Assembly: GCF_019583405.1 (NCBI RefSeq)
Contig: NZ_SZUU01000003.1
Span: 558,001-622,000 of the forward strand
Source: Bacteroides fragilis
Lineage (GTDB): Bacteria > Bacteroidota > Bacteroidia > Bacteroidales > Bacteroidaceae
DNA: 64,000 nt
Direction: 5' to 3'
In this document: one piece after another, positions 9,114-18,379 of the stretch
How the letters are laid out: the number at the start of each line of letters is the position of its first letter
Numbering within the stretch: position 1 is the stretch's first letter
Translations under genes and position numbers: made by a program
The notes under the pieces: model-generated
The model's input: the letters and a program-made list of their open reading frames with translations, nothing else
Database searches by the model: none
What the model was told of the DNA's origin: nothing

Positions 9114-9161
9114 CGTAGCGCACCCGAAAGTAACCTATCGAGTTTTAATTTCCAACAATAA

Positions 9162-9680
9162 ATGTCTGAACAACAGGAGTATTGGTTTGCCGCTCGGACA
9201 AAGAAGGATCAGGAGTTTGCTATTCGTAATGCTTTAGAAAAGCTTGGAATAGAATACTTTCTTCCTACACAATTTGTCATTCGCCAACTGAAATATCGTC
9301 GTCGTAGGGTAGAAGTTCCTGTTATCAAGAATCTTATTTTTGTCCGGACTACCAAAGAGCGTGCCTGGTCCATCACGAAGGATGATCACGTTCCTTTATT
9401 TTATATGAAGGATCTTTATACCCATACTTTGCTCATCGTCCCCAACAAGCAGATGGAGGACTTTAAGTTTGTGATGGATTTAGCTCCGGAAAATGTAACT
9501 TTTGACGACCTTCCTCTTACCGTGGGTACAAAAGTACAGGTTGTCAAAGGAGAGTTTTGTGGTATCGAAGGTGAGTTATCCAGCCTTGCCAATCGCACCT
9601 ATGTGGTGATCCGCATTCATGGGGTTCTGTCTGCCAGCGTCAAAGTACCTAAAAGTTATCTTCGTATTCTTTCAGCGTAA
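9162..9680 (+). CDS. UpxY-family transcription antiterminator
   Basis: A 172-residue NusG-like protein. The N-terminal NGN domain is visible (WFAARTKKDQEFAIRNALEKLGIEYFLPTQ, then RRVEVPVIKNLIFVRTTKE) and the C-terminal KOW-like part reads VGTKVQVVKGEFCGIEGEL. UpxY proteins are the first genes of Bacteroides capsule loci and let RNA polymerase pass terminators in the leader of their own operon. It follows the invertible promoter and is 19 bases from the next gene, as expected. The letter in UpxY depends on which capsule locus this is, which I cannot settle from sequence alone. Confidence 0.93.
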   Translation: MSEQQEYWFAARTKKDQEFAIRNALEKLGIEYFLPTQFVIRQLKYRRRRVEVPVIKNLIFVRTTKERAWSITKDDHVPLFYMKDLYTHTLLIVPNKQMEDFKFVMDLAPENVTFDDLPLTVGTKVQVVKGEFCGIEGELSSLANRTYVVIRIHGVLSASVKVPKSYLRILSA

Positions 9681-9699
9681 TTCGTAATTTCAAAATTAT

Positions 9700-10173
9700 A
9701 TGAATCAAGTCCAAAATCTGCAACACATTGCCCGTGAGTTGCTTTATCTTGGTACGGATGGCTCTCCCATCTATACCGATCATTTCCGTCAACTGAACAC
9801 CGAAGTTTTTCGCTTGTCCGAAGCCCTTTTCTCTATGAAAGGTACCACTTTTGAGGAAGAAGCAGCGATTTGTCTATCCCTGTTAATGGGTTATAATGCT
9901 ACCATTTACAATGATGGCGACAAAGAATCTAAGATACAAAGCATTTTAGATCGCTCTTTTGCTGTGTTAGATCATCTTCCCGCTTCTCTATTAAAATGTC
10001 AATTGTTGACATATTGCTATGGCGAGGTATTCGAGGAAGATTTGGCACAAGAAGCACATCAAATAATGGATGGCTGGAAAAGCAGGGCGCTCTCAGAAGA
10101 AGAATTGGAAGTGATGGAAACATTGCAGACAATGGAAGAGAATAGCTATCCATGTAGCGAGATAGAAGACTGA
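9700..10173 (+). CDS. UpxZ-family inhibitor of other capsule operons
   Basis: A 157-residue acidic, mostly helical protein directly after upxY. Position, length and the sequence LYLGTDGSPIYTDHFRQLNTEVF fit UpxZ. Known UpxZ proteins block the UpxY antiterminators of other capsule loci, so that one capsule is made at a time in a cell. There is no signal peptide. The identification rests on position as well as sequence. Confidence 0.88.
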   Translation: MNQVQNLQHIARELLYLGTDGSPIYTDHFRQLNTEVFRLSEALFSMKGTTFEEEAAICLSLLMGYNATIYNDGDKESKIQSILDRSFAVLDHLPASLLKCQLLTYCYGEVFEEDLAQEAHQIMDGWKSRALSEEELEVMETLQTMEENSYPCSEIED

Positions 10174-10204
10174 TTATATGCATTTTTGATGAATAATATA
10201 AAAT

Positions 10205-11413
10205 ATGCTTAATGTAGATAATTTTATTGGCGATAATATCACTTTTCGTCGTTCCAGCATGTTTGCTCCCGATATTGCAGCAAACAGTGATCGTCTTCGC
10301 CAGGAGGTTGAAGGTAAAAGTTTATTGGTAATTGGCGGTGCCGGTTCTATCGGTTCTTCCTATATAAAAGCCATTCTTCCTTTTAAGCCTTCTAAACTTG
10401 TTGTGATCGATTTAAACGAGAATGGATTGGCCGAACTTACCCGTGATTTGCGTTCCACTTATGGGCTGCATATTCCGGAAGAGTATCGTACTTATACCTT
10501 GAACTTTGCAGATCCCATCTTCGAGCGGATGTTCCGTAAGGAGCAGGGTTTTGATATTGTAGCCAATTTTTCGGCACACAAGCATGTACGGAGTGAGAAA
10601 GATGAATATTCGGTACAGGCTCTGATTGAAAATAATGTAATAAAAGCCAAGAAACTGCTTGATCTATTATCGGAATTTCCTCCCCGTCATTTCTTTTGTG
10701 TTTCTACGGATAAAGCAGCCAATCCTGTGAATATAATGGGTGCCAGCAAGCGTATCATGGAAGATATGATAATGGCATATTCATCTAAATTTAAGGTCAC
10801 TACTGCCCGTTTTGCCAACGTCGCCTTTTCCAATGGCTCCCTATTGGCCGGTTTTATTGACCGTATCATGAAGAAACAGCCTCTGGCTGCCCCCAATGAC
10901 GTGAAACGCTATTTCGTTTCGCCTGAGGAAAGCGGCCAGATCTGTATGCTTGCCTGTGTTCTTGGAAATAACGGAGAGATTTTCTTTCCAAAGCTGGGTG
11001 AGGAAAAGATGATCACTTTTTCTTCTATCTGTGACCGTTTCCTCCGTACTCTGGGCTATGAAAAGAAAGAGTGTGCTACAGATGAAGAAGCCAGAAGATA
11101 TGCTGCCGAAATGGCGGATGACAGTAAGATATACCCTGTTGTTTATTTTAAAAGTGATACTACGGGTGAAAAGGACTACGAAGAATTCTATGTGCCCGGT
11201 GAAAAGTTAAATTTAGAACGTTTTTCTTCTTTGGGTGTGATTGAGGATGTCAGTAAACGTCCTTTGTCTGAATTGGATTCCTTCTTTGATGAGCTGGAGT
11301 CCCTCTTTGCCCTTCCGGATTGCCATAAGTCTGATATCGTGACTGCACTTAAAAGATTCCTTCCCAATTTTGAACACGTGGAGAAAGGAAAGAATCTGGA
11401 TCAGAAAATGTAA
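10205..11413 (+). CDS. CapD/LegB-like NDP-HexNAc 4,6-dehydratase
   Basis: A 402-residue soluble short-chain dehydrogenase/reductase. The Rossmann motif GGAGSIG is at 44-50, followed by VVIDLNE. The active site reads STDK (167-170) and MGASK (178-182), where Met replaces the usual Tyr, a mark of the PglF/WbpM/LegB dehydratases. It lacks the membrane domain of full-length WbpM. The product should be a 4-keto-6-deoxy sugar nucleotide, the substrate for the next gene's aminotransferase. Its stop codon overlaps the next start by one base (TAATG). Whether the substrate is UDP- or GDP-linked is open; the linked nucleotidyltransferase at 13204 makes GDP possible. Confidence 0.87.
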   Translation: MLNVDNFIGDNITFRRSSMFAPDIAANSDRLRQEVEGKSLLVIGGAGSIGSSYIKAILPFKPSKLVVIDLNENGLAELTRDLRSTYGLHIPEEYRTYTLNFADPIFERMFRKEQGFDIVANFSAHKHVRSEKDEYSVQALIENNVIKAKKLLDLLSEFPPRHFFCVSTDKAANPVNIMGASKRIMEDMIMAYSSKFKVTTARFANVAFSNGSLLAGFIDRIMKKQPLAAPNDVKRYFVSPEESGQICMLACVLGNNGEIFFPKLGEEKMITFSSICDRFLRTLGYEKKECATDEEARRYAAEMADDSKIYPVVYFKSDTTGEKDYEEFYVPGEKLNLERFSSLGVIEDVSKRPLSELDSFFDELESLFALPDCHKSDIVTALKRFLPNFEHVEKGKNLDQKM

Positions 11414-12573
11414 TGTTTACAAGTATGTATAATAATATAACTACTTTCATCCATAACTTGTTTGGTACGGATGAATTTGTTCCGTTGCACGCTCCTTTAT
11501 TTATCGGTAACGAAAAAAAATACCTTGCAGAATGCATTGATACTACTTTTGTCTCGAGTGTGGGCAAATTTGTTGATCGCTTTGAGGAGCAGGTTGCTTG
11601 CTATACGGGTTCAAAAAGAGCTGTTGTCTGTGTAAGTGGTACTAATGCATTACACATGGGTATGCTTCTTGTCGGTGTTGAGCGTGATGATGAAGTTTTA
11701 ACTCAGGCTCTTACTTTTATCGCTACCTGTAACGCCATCAGTTATATTGGCGCACATCCTGTATTTCTTGATGTGGATAGAGATACTTTGGGTCTTTCTC
11801 CTCTTGCTGTAAAAAGGTGGTTGTCTACGCATGCGGAAGTAAGGAATGGGCAGTGTTATAATAAGAAGACGGGACGCCGTATCAAGGCTTGTGTTCCTAT
11901 GCATACGTTCGGGCATCCTATGAAGATTGACGAATTGTCGGCAGTGTGCAACGAATATCATATAGAACTTGTCGAGGATGCGGCCGAAAGTATCGGCAGT
12001 TTCTATAAAGGCCGTCATACGGGTACTTTCGGAAGAGTGGGAGCCATCAGTTTTAATGGTAATAAAACGATCACCACCGGTGGTGGGGGTATGTTGCTTT
12101 TCCAGGACGAAGAGCTGGGCAAGTTTGCCAAACATTTGACGACCCAGGCCAAAGTTCCGCACCGTTGGGCATTTGTTCATGACCATATCGGTTACAATTA
12201 CCGTATGCCTAATATCAATGCCGCATTGGGTTGTGCCCAAATGGAGAATCTTGACAGGTATGTTGTCAATAAACGTGAGACAGCGGAACGGTACCGTGAG
12301 TTTTTCTCTCGTATTCCTGATGTTGAGTTTGTTGTTGAGCCTGCGAACAGCCGTTCTAACTATTGGTTGAACGCTGTACTTCTGAAAGACCGCCGGGCCC
12401 AACAGTCTTTCCTTGAATATACGAATGACCATGGTGTAATGACCCGCCCCGTTTGGGAATTGATGAACAGACTTGAGATGTTTCGGGGATGCGAGACGGA
12501 TGGTTTGGAGAATACTGTGTGGTTGGAAGAAAGAGTTGTGAATATACCAAGTAGTGTTCGTTTGGGAGTATGA
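11413..12573 (+). CDS. LegC-like PLP aminotransferase
   Basis: A 386-residue DegT/DnrJ/EryC1-family enzyme. It begins with a segment typical of LegC (FVPLHAPLFIGNEKKYL, TTFVSSVGKFVDRFE), has EDAAESIGS at 189-197 and the PLP lysine Lys218 in SFNGNKTITTGGGG. It should add an amino group at C4 of the 4-keto-6-deoxy-HexNAc nucleotide made by the preceding gene. It overlaps its upstream neighbour by one base and its downstream neighbour by four (ATGA). An alternative start is Met5. Confidence 0.87.
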   Translation: MFTSMYNNITTFIHNLFGTDEFVPLHAPLFIGNEKKYLAECIDTTFVSSVGKFVDRFEEQVACYTGSKRAVVCVSGTNALHMGMLLVGVERDDEVLTQALTFIATCNAISYIGAHPVFLDVDRDTLGLSPLAVKRWLSTHAEVRNGQCYNKKTGRRIKACVPMHTFGHPMKIDELSAVCNEYHIELVEDAAESIGSFYKGRHTGTFGRVGAISFNGNKTITTGGGGMLLFQDEELGKFAKHLTTQAKVPHRWAFVHDHIGYNYRMPNINAALGCAQMENLDRYVVNKRETAERYREFFSRIPDVEFVVEPANSRSNYWLNAVLLKDRRAQQSFLEYTNDHGVMTRPVWELMNRLEMFRGCETDGLENTVWLEERVVNIPSSVRLGV

Positions 12574-13214
12574 AGCCTTTAATTTTAGTCGGTGGCGGCG
12601 GACATTGCAAGTCGGTGATTGATGTCGCTGAGAGTATGGGGCATTCCATCCTGGGTATATTGGATCTTCCGGAAAATGTCGGCCATTCCATCTTAGGCTA
12701 TCCTGTTCTCGGTACTGATGATGATATCCCCTTATTTGTGGATCAGGCTGATTTTATTGTTACTGTCGGATTTATAAAGGAATCTTCTCTACGATTGAAG
12801 ATTCATGATAAAATACGAACTTCCGGCGGACATTTTGGTACCCTGATTGCTTCCACCGCTTATGTTTCCAGACATGCTCAGATCGGTGCGGGTACTGTGG
12901 TCATGCATCATGCCTTTGTGAATGCCGGTGCACGGATTGGCAGTGGTTGTATCATCAATACTTTTGTAAATGTGGAGCATGATGCCCTGATCGGTGACAA
13001 TTGTCATATATCAACCGGTACTATGGTTAATGGAGATTGCAAGGTGGGCGAATGTTCTTTTTTGGGCAGCCAGTCGGTAATGGTGAATGGTACATCCATC
13101 ATTTCCGGTTGTATCATCGGTGCGGGTTCGGTAGTACGTAAGGATATTCTGGAAAAGGGAATTTATTCGGGTAATCCCGCAATCTTGAAAATAAAAACAC
13201 ACGATGGATTGTAA
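12570..13214 (+). CDS. NeuD/PglD-like sugar N-acetyltransferase
   Basis: A 214-residue acetyltransferase. The N-terminus has a Rossmann-like LILVGGGGHCKSVIDVAE; the C-terminal half is a left-handed beta helix of hexapeptide repeats (ARIGSGCIINTFVNVEHDALIGDNC and so on). His-based catalysis by the NVEHD segment fits the family. It probably acetylates the 4-amino group made by the LegC-like enzyme. It is coupled to both neighbours by overlap (4 bases upstream, 11 downstream). Confidence 0.87.
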   Translation: MKPLILVGGGGHCKSVIDVAESMGHSILGILDLPENVGHSILGYPVLGTDDDIPLFVDQADFIVTVGFIKESSLRLKIHDKIRTSGGHFGTLIASTAYVSRHAQIGAGTVVMHHAFVNAGARIGSGCIINTFVNVEHDALIGDNCHISTGTMVNGDCKVGECSFLGSQSVMVNGTSIISGCIIGAGSVVRKDILEKGIYSGNPAILKIKTHDGL

Positions 13215-14253
13215 ATATTTGATTATAGACGAGCAGGACTCTATTTTATCGGCTTTAAAACAAATGGATTCAATTAATAAAAAGTTATTAGTTGTCTATA
13301 GTAAAAGTAAGTTTAAAGGCTTGTTAAGTATCGGGGATATTCAGAGAGCTATTATTTCTAATATACCTTTAGACGTTGCTGTATCTCACATAATTAGGAA
13401 GAATATAACTATAGCTCATATTGATCAGTCAGAGAAAGAAATAAAAGAGCTGATGTTGAAATATCGAATGGAGTTTTGTCCTGTTATAGATTATTCTGGG
13501 AATATGGTTCGCATTATTATGTGGGAAGAACTCTTTCAAAACGAAGCGCCTTTTTCTACTGAGAAATTTGATTTACCTATTGTTATTATGGCAGGTGGGC
13601 AGGGAACACGTTTAAAACCGTTAACAAATATTATTCCTAAGCCATTAATCCCTATTGGAGAGAAAACTTTTATGGAGGATATTATGGATCGTTTTGTTAA
13701 ATGTGGAAGTAATAACTTTTATGTTTCTGTAAATTATAAAGCAGATGTTATCAAACATTATTTTTCTACTCTCAAAGATTCGTCATATCGAATAAACTAT
13801 TTTCAAGAGAATGTGCCCTTGGGAACTGCTGGTAGCTTAACATTAATGAGAGATAAAATACACACTACCTTTTTTGTGTCCAATTGTGATATTATAATTA
13901 ATGAAGATTACAGTCAGATACTGAAGTATCACAAAGAAAATAAAAATGAATTGACTGTTGTTGCGGCTCTTAAAAATTATCCAATAGCTTATGGCGTTCT
14001 TTATACTAAGGAAAATGGTCTGTTAGATTCAATCGTAGAAAAGCCTGACTTGACTTTTAAGATAAATACGGGACTGTATATTCTTGAACCCAACTTATTG
14101 GATGAGATTCCAGAAGGACAATTTTATCATATAACTTCTCTAATAGATAAACTAAGAAAAGAAAATAGAAGAATAGGGGTTTTTCCTGTTAGTGAAAAAT
14201 CTTGGATTGATGTAGGTAATTGGAATGAGTATTTCTCAATTATTAATAAATAG
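13204..14253 (+). CDS. CBS-domain sugar-1-phosphate nucleotidyltransferase (PtmE-like)
   Basis: A 349-residue protein with two CBS repeats (about residues 1-115) and a nucleotidyltransferase domain with the signature MAGGQGTRLKPLT near residue 130 and SNCDIIINEDY further on. This arrangement is that of PtmE, the glucosamine-1-phosphate guanylyltransferase of legionaminic acid synthesis, which starts the GDP route. With the three genes before it this could give a GDP-linked diamino sugar. No NeuB, NeuC or CMP-transferase gene is present, so full legionaminic acid is not made from this cluster alone. From here the DNA becomes visibly A+T-rich. Confidence 0.8.
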   Translation: MDCKYLIIDEQDSILSALKQMDSINKKLLVVYSKSKFKGLLSIGDIQRAIISNIPLDVAVSHIIRKNITIAHIDQSEKEIKELMLKYRMEFCPVIDYSGNMVRIIMWEELFQNEAPFSTEKFDLPIVIMAGGQGTRLKPLTNIIPKPLIPIGEKTFMEDIMDRFVKCGSNNFYVSVNYKADVIKHYFSTLKDSSYRINYFQENVPLGTAGSLTLMRDKIHTTFFVSNCDIIINEDYSQILKYHKENKNELTVVAALKNYPIAYGVLYTKENGLLDSIVEKPDLTFKINTGLYILEPNLLDEIPEGQFYHITSLIDKLRKENRRIGVFPVSEKSWIDVGNWNEYFSIINK

Positions 14254-14268
14254 TCAATTATTATAGGC

Positions 14269-15447
14269 ATGAAGGTTCTAATAATTGGAAATCGAAGTCA
14301 TCAGTTTATATACAATTATGTGAAGACTCTAAAAAAAGTTTATCTTAATTCAGATTTAGAAATTGATATTCTTTCTCAAGATAGTTCAGATCTCTTTTTT
14401 CCTTCTGATAAATTTTATAATAATATTTATGCTTTAATAGTACCGTCTTTTTTTCAAAAAAATCGTTTCTTAAAAGTTCTTTATCAACATATATTGTTTC
14501 GTAAATATATTAAAAGACTTGATTTTTATGATGTAGTTCATATTCATTATGTTGAGAATATAATAGTACGAGATATTAGGTTCTTTTCGAAATATATCCG
14601 TGGAAAGTTAATTGTTTCAATATGGGGAAGTGATTTTTTACGTGCATCGGAAGATAGGAAAAAAAATATGACTGTGCTATTTAATAGAGCAGATCATATA
14701 ACTATTGCATCGGATAAAGTTATAGAAGAATTTAAAGCTTGTTATCAAAAGAGTTCTTTTCTTTCCAAGATCGTTTTATGTCGTTTTGGGTTGGAACCTT
14801 TAGAAAGTTTGATTTCGATTTTAAGGAGTGGTGCAAATGCAAGAATTAGTAAATCTAAAATAGGATTATGTGCAGACAAAATAGTAATAACTATTGGATA
14901 TAATGCTAGTAGGTTACAACATCATATTGATATTATAGAGAATATAGAACGATCTCCTTTGCTGTCTCCCTTTCATGATAAGGTAGAATTTCTTTTACCT
15001 GTAACCTATCCCAAAGATGCCGAATATATTGGTATAATAAAAAAAACAGTTCTTAATTCGAAGTTTCATTATAATGTAATTGAACAATTTTTGTCTGATG
15101 AAGATATTGCACATTTAAGAGTTGCATCTGATATTTTTATTCAGCTACAACCTACAGATATGCTTTCTGGATCGATGTTAGAACATTTAAGTGCGCAGAA
15201 TATAGTTATAACAGGTTCGTGGTTACCTTATGATTGTTTAGATCAGTGGGGCGTTTTTTATAGGAAAATAGATTGTTTGGAATTAATATCAAATGAATTA
15301 CATGATGTTTTGAACAAATTTGTTCCTTATAAAAAGCTCACTTGTAAGAATTCAGATATAATAATAGACAAGTTTAGATGGAATAATGTAATTCACGATT
15401 GGCTGGATTTGTACATGAAAAGATATGATAATAAAGAAAGTTTTTAA
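14269..15447 (+). CDS. GT-B glycosyltransferase (family 4-like)
   Basis: A 392-residue protein without transmembrane segments. DVVHIHYVEN near residue 90, then LIVSIWGSDFLRA, and a C-terminal part with DIFIQLQPTDMLSGSMLEHLSAQNIVITGSW, match the two-domain GT-B fold, where the last segment would bind the nucleotide-sugar. It should add one residue of the repeat unit at the inner membrane. Donor and acceptor cannot be read. It overlaps the next gene by 23 bases. Confidence 0.75.
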   Translation: MKVLIIGNRSHQFIYNYVKTLKKVYLNSDLEIDILSQDSSDLFFPSDKFYNNIYALIVPSFFQKNRFLKVLYQHILFRKYIKRLDFYDVVHIHYVENIIVRDIRFFSKYIRGKLIVSIWGSDFLRASEDRKKNMTVLFNRADHITIASDKVIEEFKACYQKSSFLSKIVLCRFGLEPLESLISILRSGANARISKSKIGLCADKIVITIGYNASRLQHHIDIIENIERSPLLSPFHDKVEFLLPVTYPKDAEYIGIIKKTVLNSKFHYNVIEQFLSDEDIAHLRVASDIFIQLQPTDMLSGSMLEHLSAQNIVITGSWLPYDCLDQWGVFYRKIDCLELISNELHDVLNKFVPYKKLTCKNSDIIIDKFRWNNVIHDWLDLYMKRYDNKESF

Positions 15448-15949
15448 GAAGGTCTATCATTTAATTTATCCTCATAGAGTGAGATTTAAGCATGGCCAAC
15501 GTTTTTACAGTAACTCTTTAATTGATACATTATTTCCAGAACTAGTGGAAATAGGTGATGATTTTATTTCTGCACCAGGATCTATTATATTGGCACATGA
15601 TGCTAGTACTCTTTGGCATACAGGTAAGTATCGAGTACAAAGGACTAAAATAGGGAATCGTGTTTTTTTAGGAGCTAATAGTATTATTTTACCAGGAGTT
15701 GTAGTAGGTGATGATGTGATAATAGGCTCAGGAAGTGTTGTCACTAAAGACATAGCTTCTAATTCTGTTGTAGCAGGAAATCCTGCAAGAGTTGTTTCCA
15801 CTATTAGTGAATATATTGATAAATGCGAGCAGCGTAAAATTCTTTATGCTCCTAATGAGAAATTTATTGATTTAATTACTAGAGGTGAAATAATTACTGA
15901 GGAACGACAAAATGAATTGAGGGACACTATTTATACTCAGCTGAAATGA
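15425..15949 (+). CDS. hexapeptide-repeat acyltransferase
   Basis: A 174-residue left-handed beta-helix protein. Repeats run from about residue 35, with the family's closing segment IIGSGSVVTKDIASNSVVAGNPARVV at about 100-125. A loop with AHDASTLWHTG carries the likely catalytic His. It probably O-acetylates the polysaccharide or an intermediate. It overlaps both neighbours (23 bases before, 4 after). Confidence 0.83.
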   Translation: MIIKKVFKKVYHLIYPHRVRFKHGQRFYSNSLIDTLFPELVEIGDDFISAPGSIILAHDASTLWHTGKYRVQRTKIGNRVFLGANSIILPGVVVGDDVIIGSGSVVTKDIASNSVVAGNPARVVSTISEYIDKCEQRKILYAPNEKFIDLITRGEIITEERQNELRDTIYTQLK

Positions 15950-17130
15950 AAAGAATGTGTTTGTCACTTATAGGTGATATCTGTTTTCCCGAAGAATTTA
16001 AACAGATTTTTACTTTAGATGGAAAGTTTCTAATTACAAGAAGTTTAGGATCCGATTGGTGTTTTGAGATGAGTGGGGAAAGTATGTTTTATGCATTATG
16101 TGAGATAGAGAAATCTCAAAAAGAATCTCTTTCTGATTATAAATTAAGAATAATAGAAGCCATTGATAGACGTATAACTTGGGGTAATGGAAAACTATTG
16201 CATCGTAGCTTTACAGGAGATTATGATATACAATTTCGTTCGACAAATTCTGCATTGAGAACGCTGTTGTATGCTTGTGAAGATGGATTTGATACAGATA
16301 AAAATATCAGAATCATAGCAAATGAACAATTTAAATATTTTTTTGAATGGAAAGAAGGTATTTGGTTTTGCCATGATTCAAGTGAGTATGGTGGAAAAAC
16401 CCCCTTTTCACATATTAGATCAAAAGTGGCAGGTAAGAGTTGGAGGAATACTTTAACCTTGAATACTCATATTGATTCTTTGAATACACTTCTATTACTA
16501 AAATTCTATAGGAAAGAACATCTTCTTAACTTTGATTTAGACTATTGGATAAACAAAGGTCTTATTTCCATAAATCAACTTTTGGAATTAACTAATAAAG
16601 GAAAAATGATGAATAAATTGCAGGCAATGGATAATTATTGCTTGAATTTATTTTTGAAAGAACAACATAATTCTTTTTTGATTGATTGCGTATATGAAAA
16701 AATTGTTCATCCTATAATTTTTAAACTTGTATTTCCTACTGTCTTTTTTAATAATGGTTTTATTTCCAGGGATTTATCTGTTTTAAATAGGCATATAGAT
16801 TATCAGTTAGTCAACATTGTTGATTTTGCTCGATTGCTGAATCTCTACAAAAAAAATAGGGAAACAGAGATACTAACTACAAGTATTTTAAACTATAATG
16901 AAATAGGGGATAAATTAGAACGAGCTATTGACTTTGTTGAAAATAATAAATCTCTGTTGAATTACATCCAATCTAGTGATTTACAAAGAGCTTGGTATGC
17001 AGAGATGTATTATGCAATGTCAAATATAAATTCTAAGTATATAAAAATGGCACAGAATCTTTATTCTGATCAGTTATATTGTTCTGAGAGCCCCTTTTAT
17101 AAATTGGATTTTTTGAATGAAAAGAATTAA
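15946..17130 (+). CDS. capsule-locus protein of unknown function
   Basis: A 394-residue soluble protein with no signal peptide or transmembrane segment. I do not recognise the family. It appears mostly helical; the segments STNSALRTLLYACEDG and TLNTHIDSLNTLLLLKFYRK resemble the inner helices of alpha/alpha toroids found in glycan epimerases and lyases, with a W-rich stretch between them (FEWKEGIWFCHDS). It overlaps the acyltransferase by ATGA and the flippase gene by 14 bases, so it is part of the capsule operon. A role in glycan modification or chain regulation is only a guess. Confidence 0.65.
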   Translation: MKRMCLSLIGDICFPEEFKQIFTLDGKFLITRSLGSDWCFEMSGESMFYALCEIEKSQKESLSDYKLRIIEAIDRRITWGNGKLLHRSFTGDYDIQFRSTNSALRTLLYACEDGFDTDKNIRIIANEQFKYFFEWKEGIWFCHDSSEYGGKTPFSHIRSKVAGKSWRNTLTLNTHIDSLNTLLLLKFYRKEHLLNFDLDYWINKGLISINQLLELTNKGKMMNKLQAMDNYCLNLFLKEQHNSFLIDCVYEKIVHPIIFKLVFPTVFFNNGFISRDLSVLNRHIDYQLVNIVDFARLLNLYKKNRETEILTTSILNYNEIGDKLERAIDFVENNKSLLNYIQSSDLQRAWYAEMYYAMSNINSKYIKMAQNLYSDQLYCSESPFYKLDFLNEKN

Positions 17131-18373
17131 TTCAGATTTTATTTCAGGTTTTATCAAGAGAGGAGGTTTTTCTGTCTTTTTCTCTACAGCTTTGGTAAAG
17201 ATAAGTGCCGCACTACTTTCTATTATTGTTGTGCAATTACTTACTAAAGAAGACTACGGAATATTATCTTACGTATTGTCTATATATGCCATAGCAATCG
17301 TTATTGCAGGATTTGGAGGGAATTATTCGTTGTTAAGATTTGGTTCAATTGTGAATTCATTCTTGAAAAAAAAACAGTATTATTATTATACTCAAAGGGT
17401 TGGGATAAACTATACTTCAATTGTTGTTGCTATTATAGTTGTTTATTCTTTTTTTCTACCTGAGGGTATGAAGAATGAGTGGCTTTTAATTGTTTATATG
17501 TGTTTAGGATTGTATAGCTTTTATATTTTAGAAACAATGCGTAGTTATTTCCGAATTGTAAATTTAAATAGAACCTATTCTAAAATAAACGTGTACAATT
17601 CTGTTATATTATTATTACTGACGGTTTGCTTGACTTTGTTTTTTAAGAACTATGGCTATATTACTGCTCTTATATTAGCACCGTTATTGACTTTCTTTTT
17701 GTTTAGGAAAAAAATCTCTTATATACAATTTAGTAACCCGATTGAGATTTCTAAAAAAGAATATTGGGGATATGGAATACATACAAGTGTTAGTGCAATT
17801 GCTAACCAGATTATTTTCTCTATTGCTCCTTTGCTTTTAGGTATATTGAATGAACCGGAACACAGTATAGCAAGTTTTAGGGTTGCCACTATAATACCTT
17901 TTAATCTTTTAACTCTACCTGGAATTTTGATGATCTCTGATTTTAGCTATTTATCTAGGAACTATATGGATAGTAATTGTTTAAAGCGATATTATTATAA
18001 CTATCTGAAAGTGGTAATTCCTATTTCATTTATAGTCTTTTTATTATTGATTATATATGGGGATTTTGTGGTAGAGAATCTATTTGGGGCACAATATAAT
18101 GATTGTGTATATATGTATAAGATGTTTATGGTTGCAACATTTGTTACATATATTTTTCGGAATCCATTAGGGAATATATTACTCGCTGTTGGAAAAGCAA
18201 AGTGGAATGGATATAATACTTATGCTTTTTGCTTTTTATATATTATTTTCTCACTTATATTTTATCAATATTGGGGTGTTATAGCAATTGTTTATGGTTT
18301 GTGCGCTACATTTATTTTGTCAGGTATAGTTTCTCTTTTTTTGTTTTATTACTATATAAAAGGTTTGCGGTAA
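17117..18373 (+). CDS. Wzx-type polysaccharide flippase
   Basis: A 418-residue membrane protein of the MATE/MVF superfamily with about 12 hydrophobic segments. The start FFSTALVKISAALLSIIVVQLLTKEDYGILSYVLS is characteristic of Wzx/RfbX proteins. It should flip the undecaprenyl-linked repeat unit across the inner membrane for the polymerase encoded next. It is very A+T-rich, as usual for such genes. Confidence 0.87.
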   Translation: MKRINSDFISGFIKRGGFSVFFSTALVKISAALLSIIVVQLLTKEDYGILSYVLSIYAIAIVIAGFGGNYSLLRFGSIVNSFLKKKQYYYYTQRVGINYTSIVVAIIVVYSFFLPEGMKNEWLLIVYMCLGLYSFYILETMRSYFRIVNLNRTYSKINVYNSVILLLLTVCLTLFFKNYGYITALILAPLLTFFLFRKKISYIQFSNPIEISKKEYWGYGIHTSVSAIANQIIFSIAPLLLGILNEPEHSIASFRVATIIPFNLLTLPGILMISDFSYLSRNYMDSNCLKRYYYNYLKVVIPISFIVFLLLIIYGDFVVENLFGAQYNDCVYMYKMFMVATFVTYIFRNPLGNILLAVGKAKWNGYNTYAFCFLYIIFSLIFYQYWGVIAIVYGLCATFILSGIVSLFLFYYYIKGLR

Positions 18374-18379
18374 AGGTCG

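Larger units (their letters stand above)
8164..9161. other. intergenic region upstream of the capsule operon
   Basis: Nearly 1 kb without a credible gene. It holds hairpin repeat copy 2 (8167-8246), a 12-base GC-rich palindrome (8691-8702), the invertible promoter segment (8801-9040) and the operon leader (about 9013-9161). An 79-codon open frame at 8231-8470 starts inside the hairpin repeat and is not gene-like. Confidence 0.7.
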
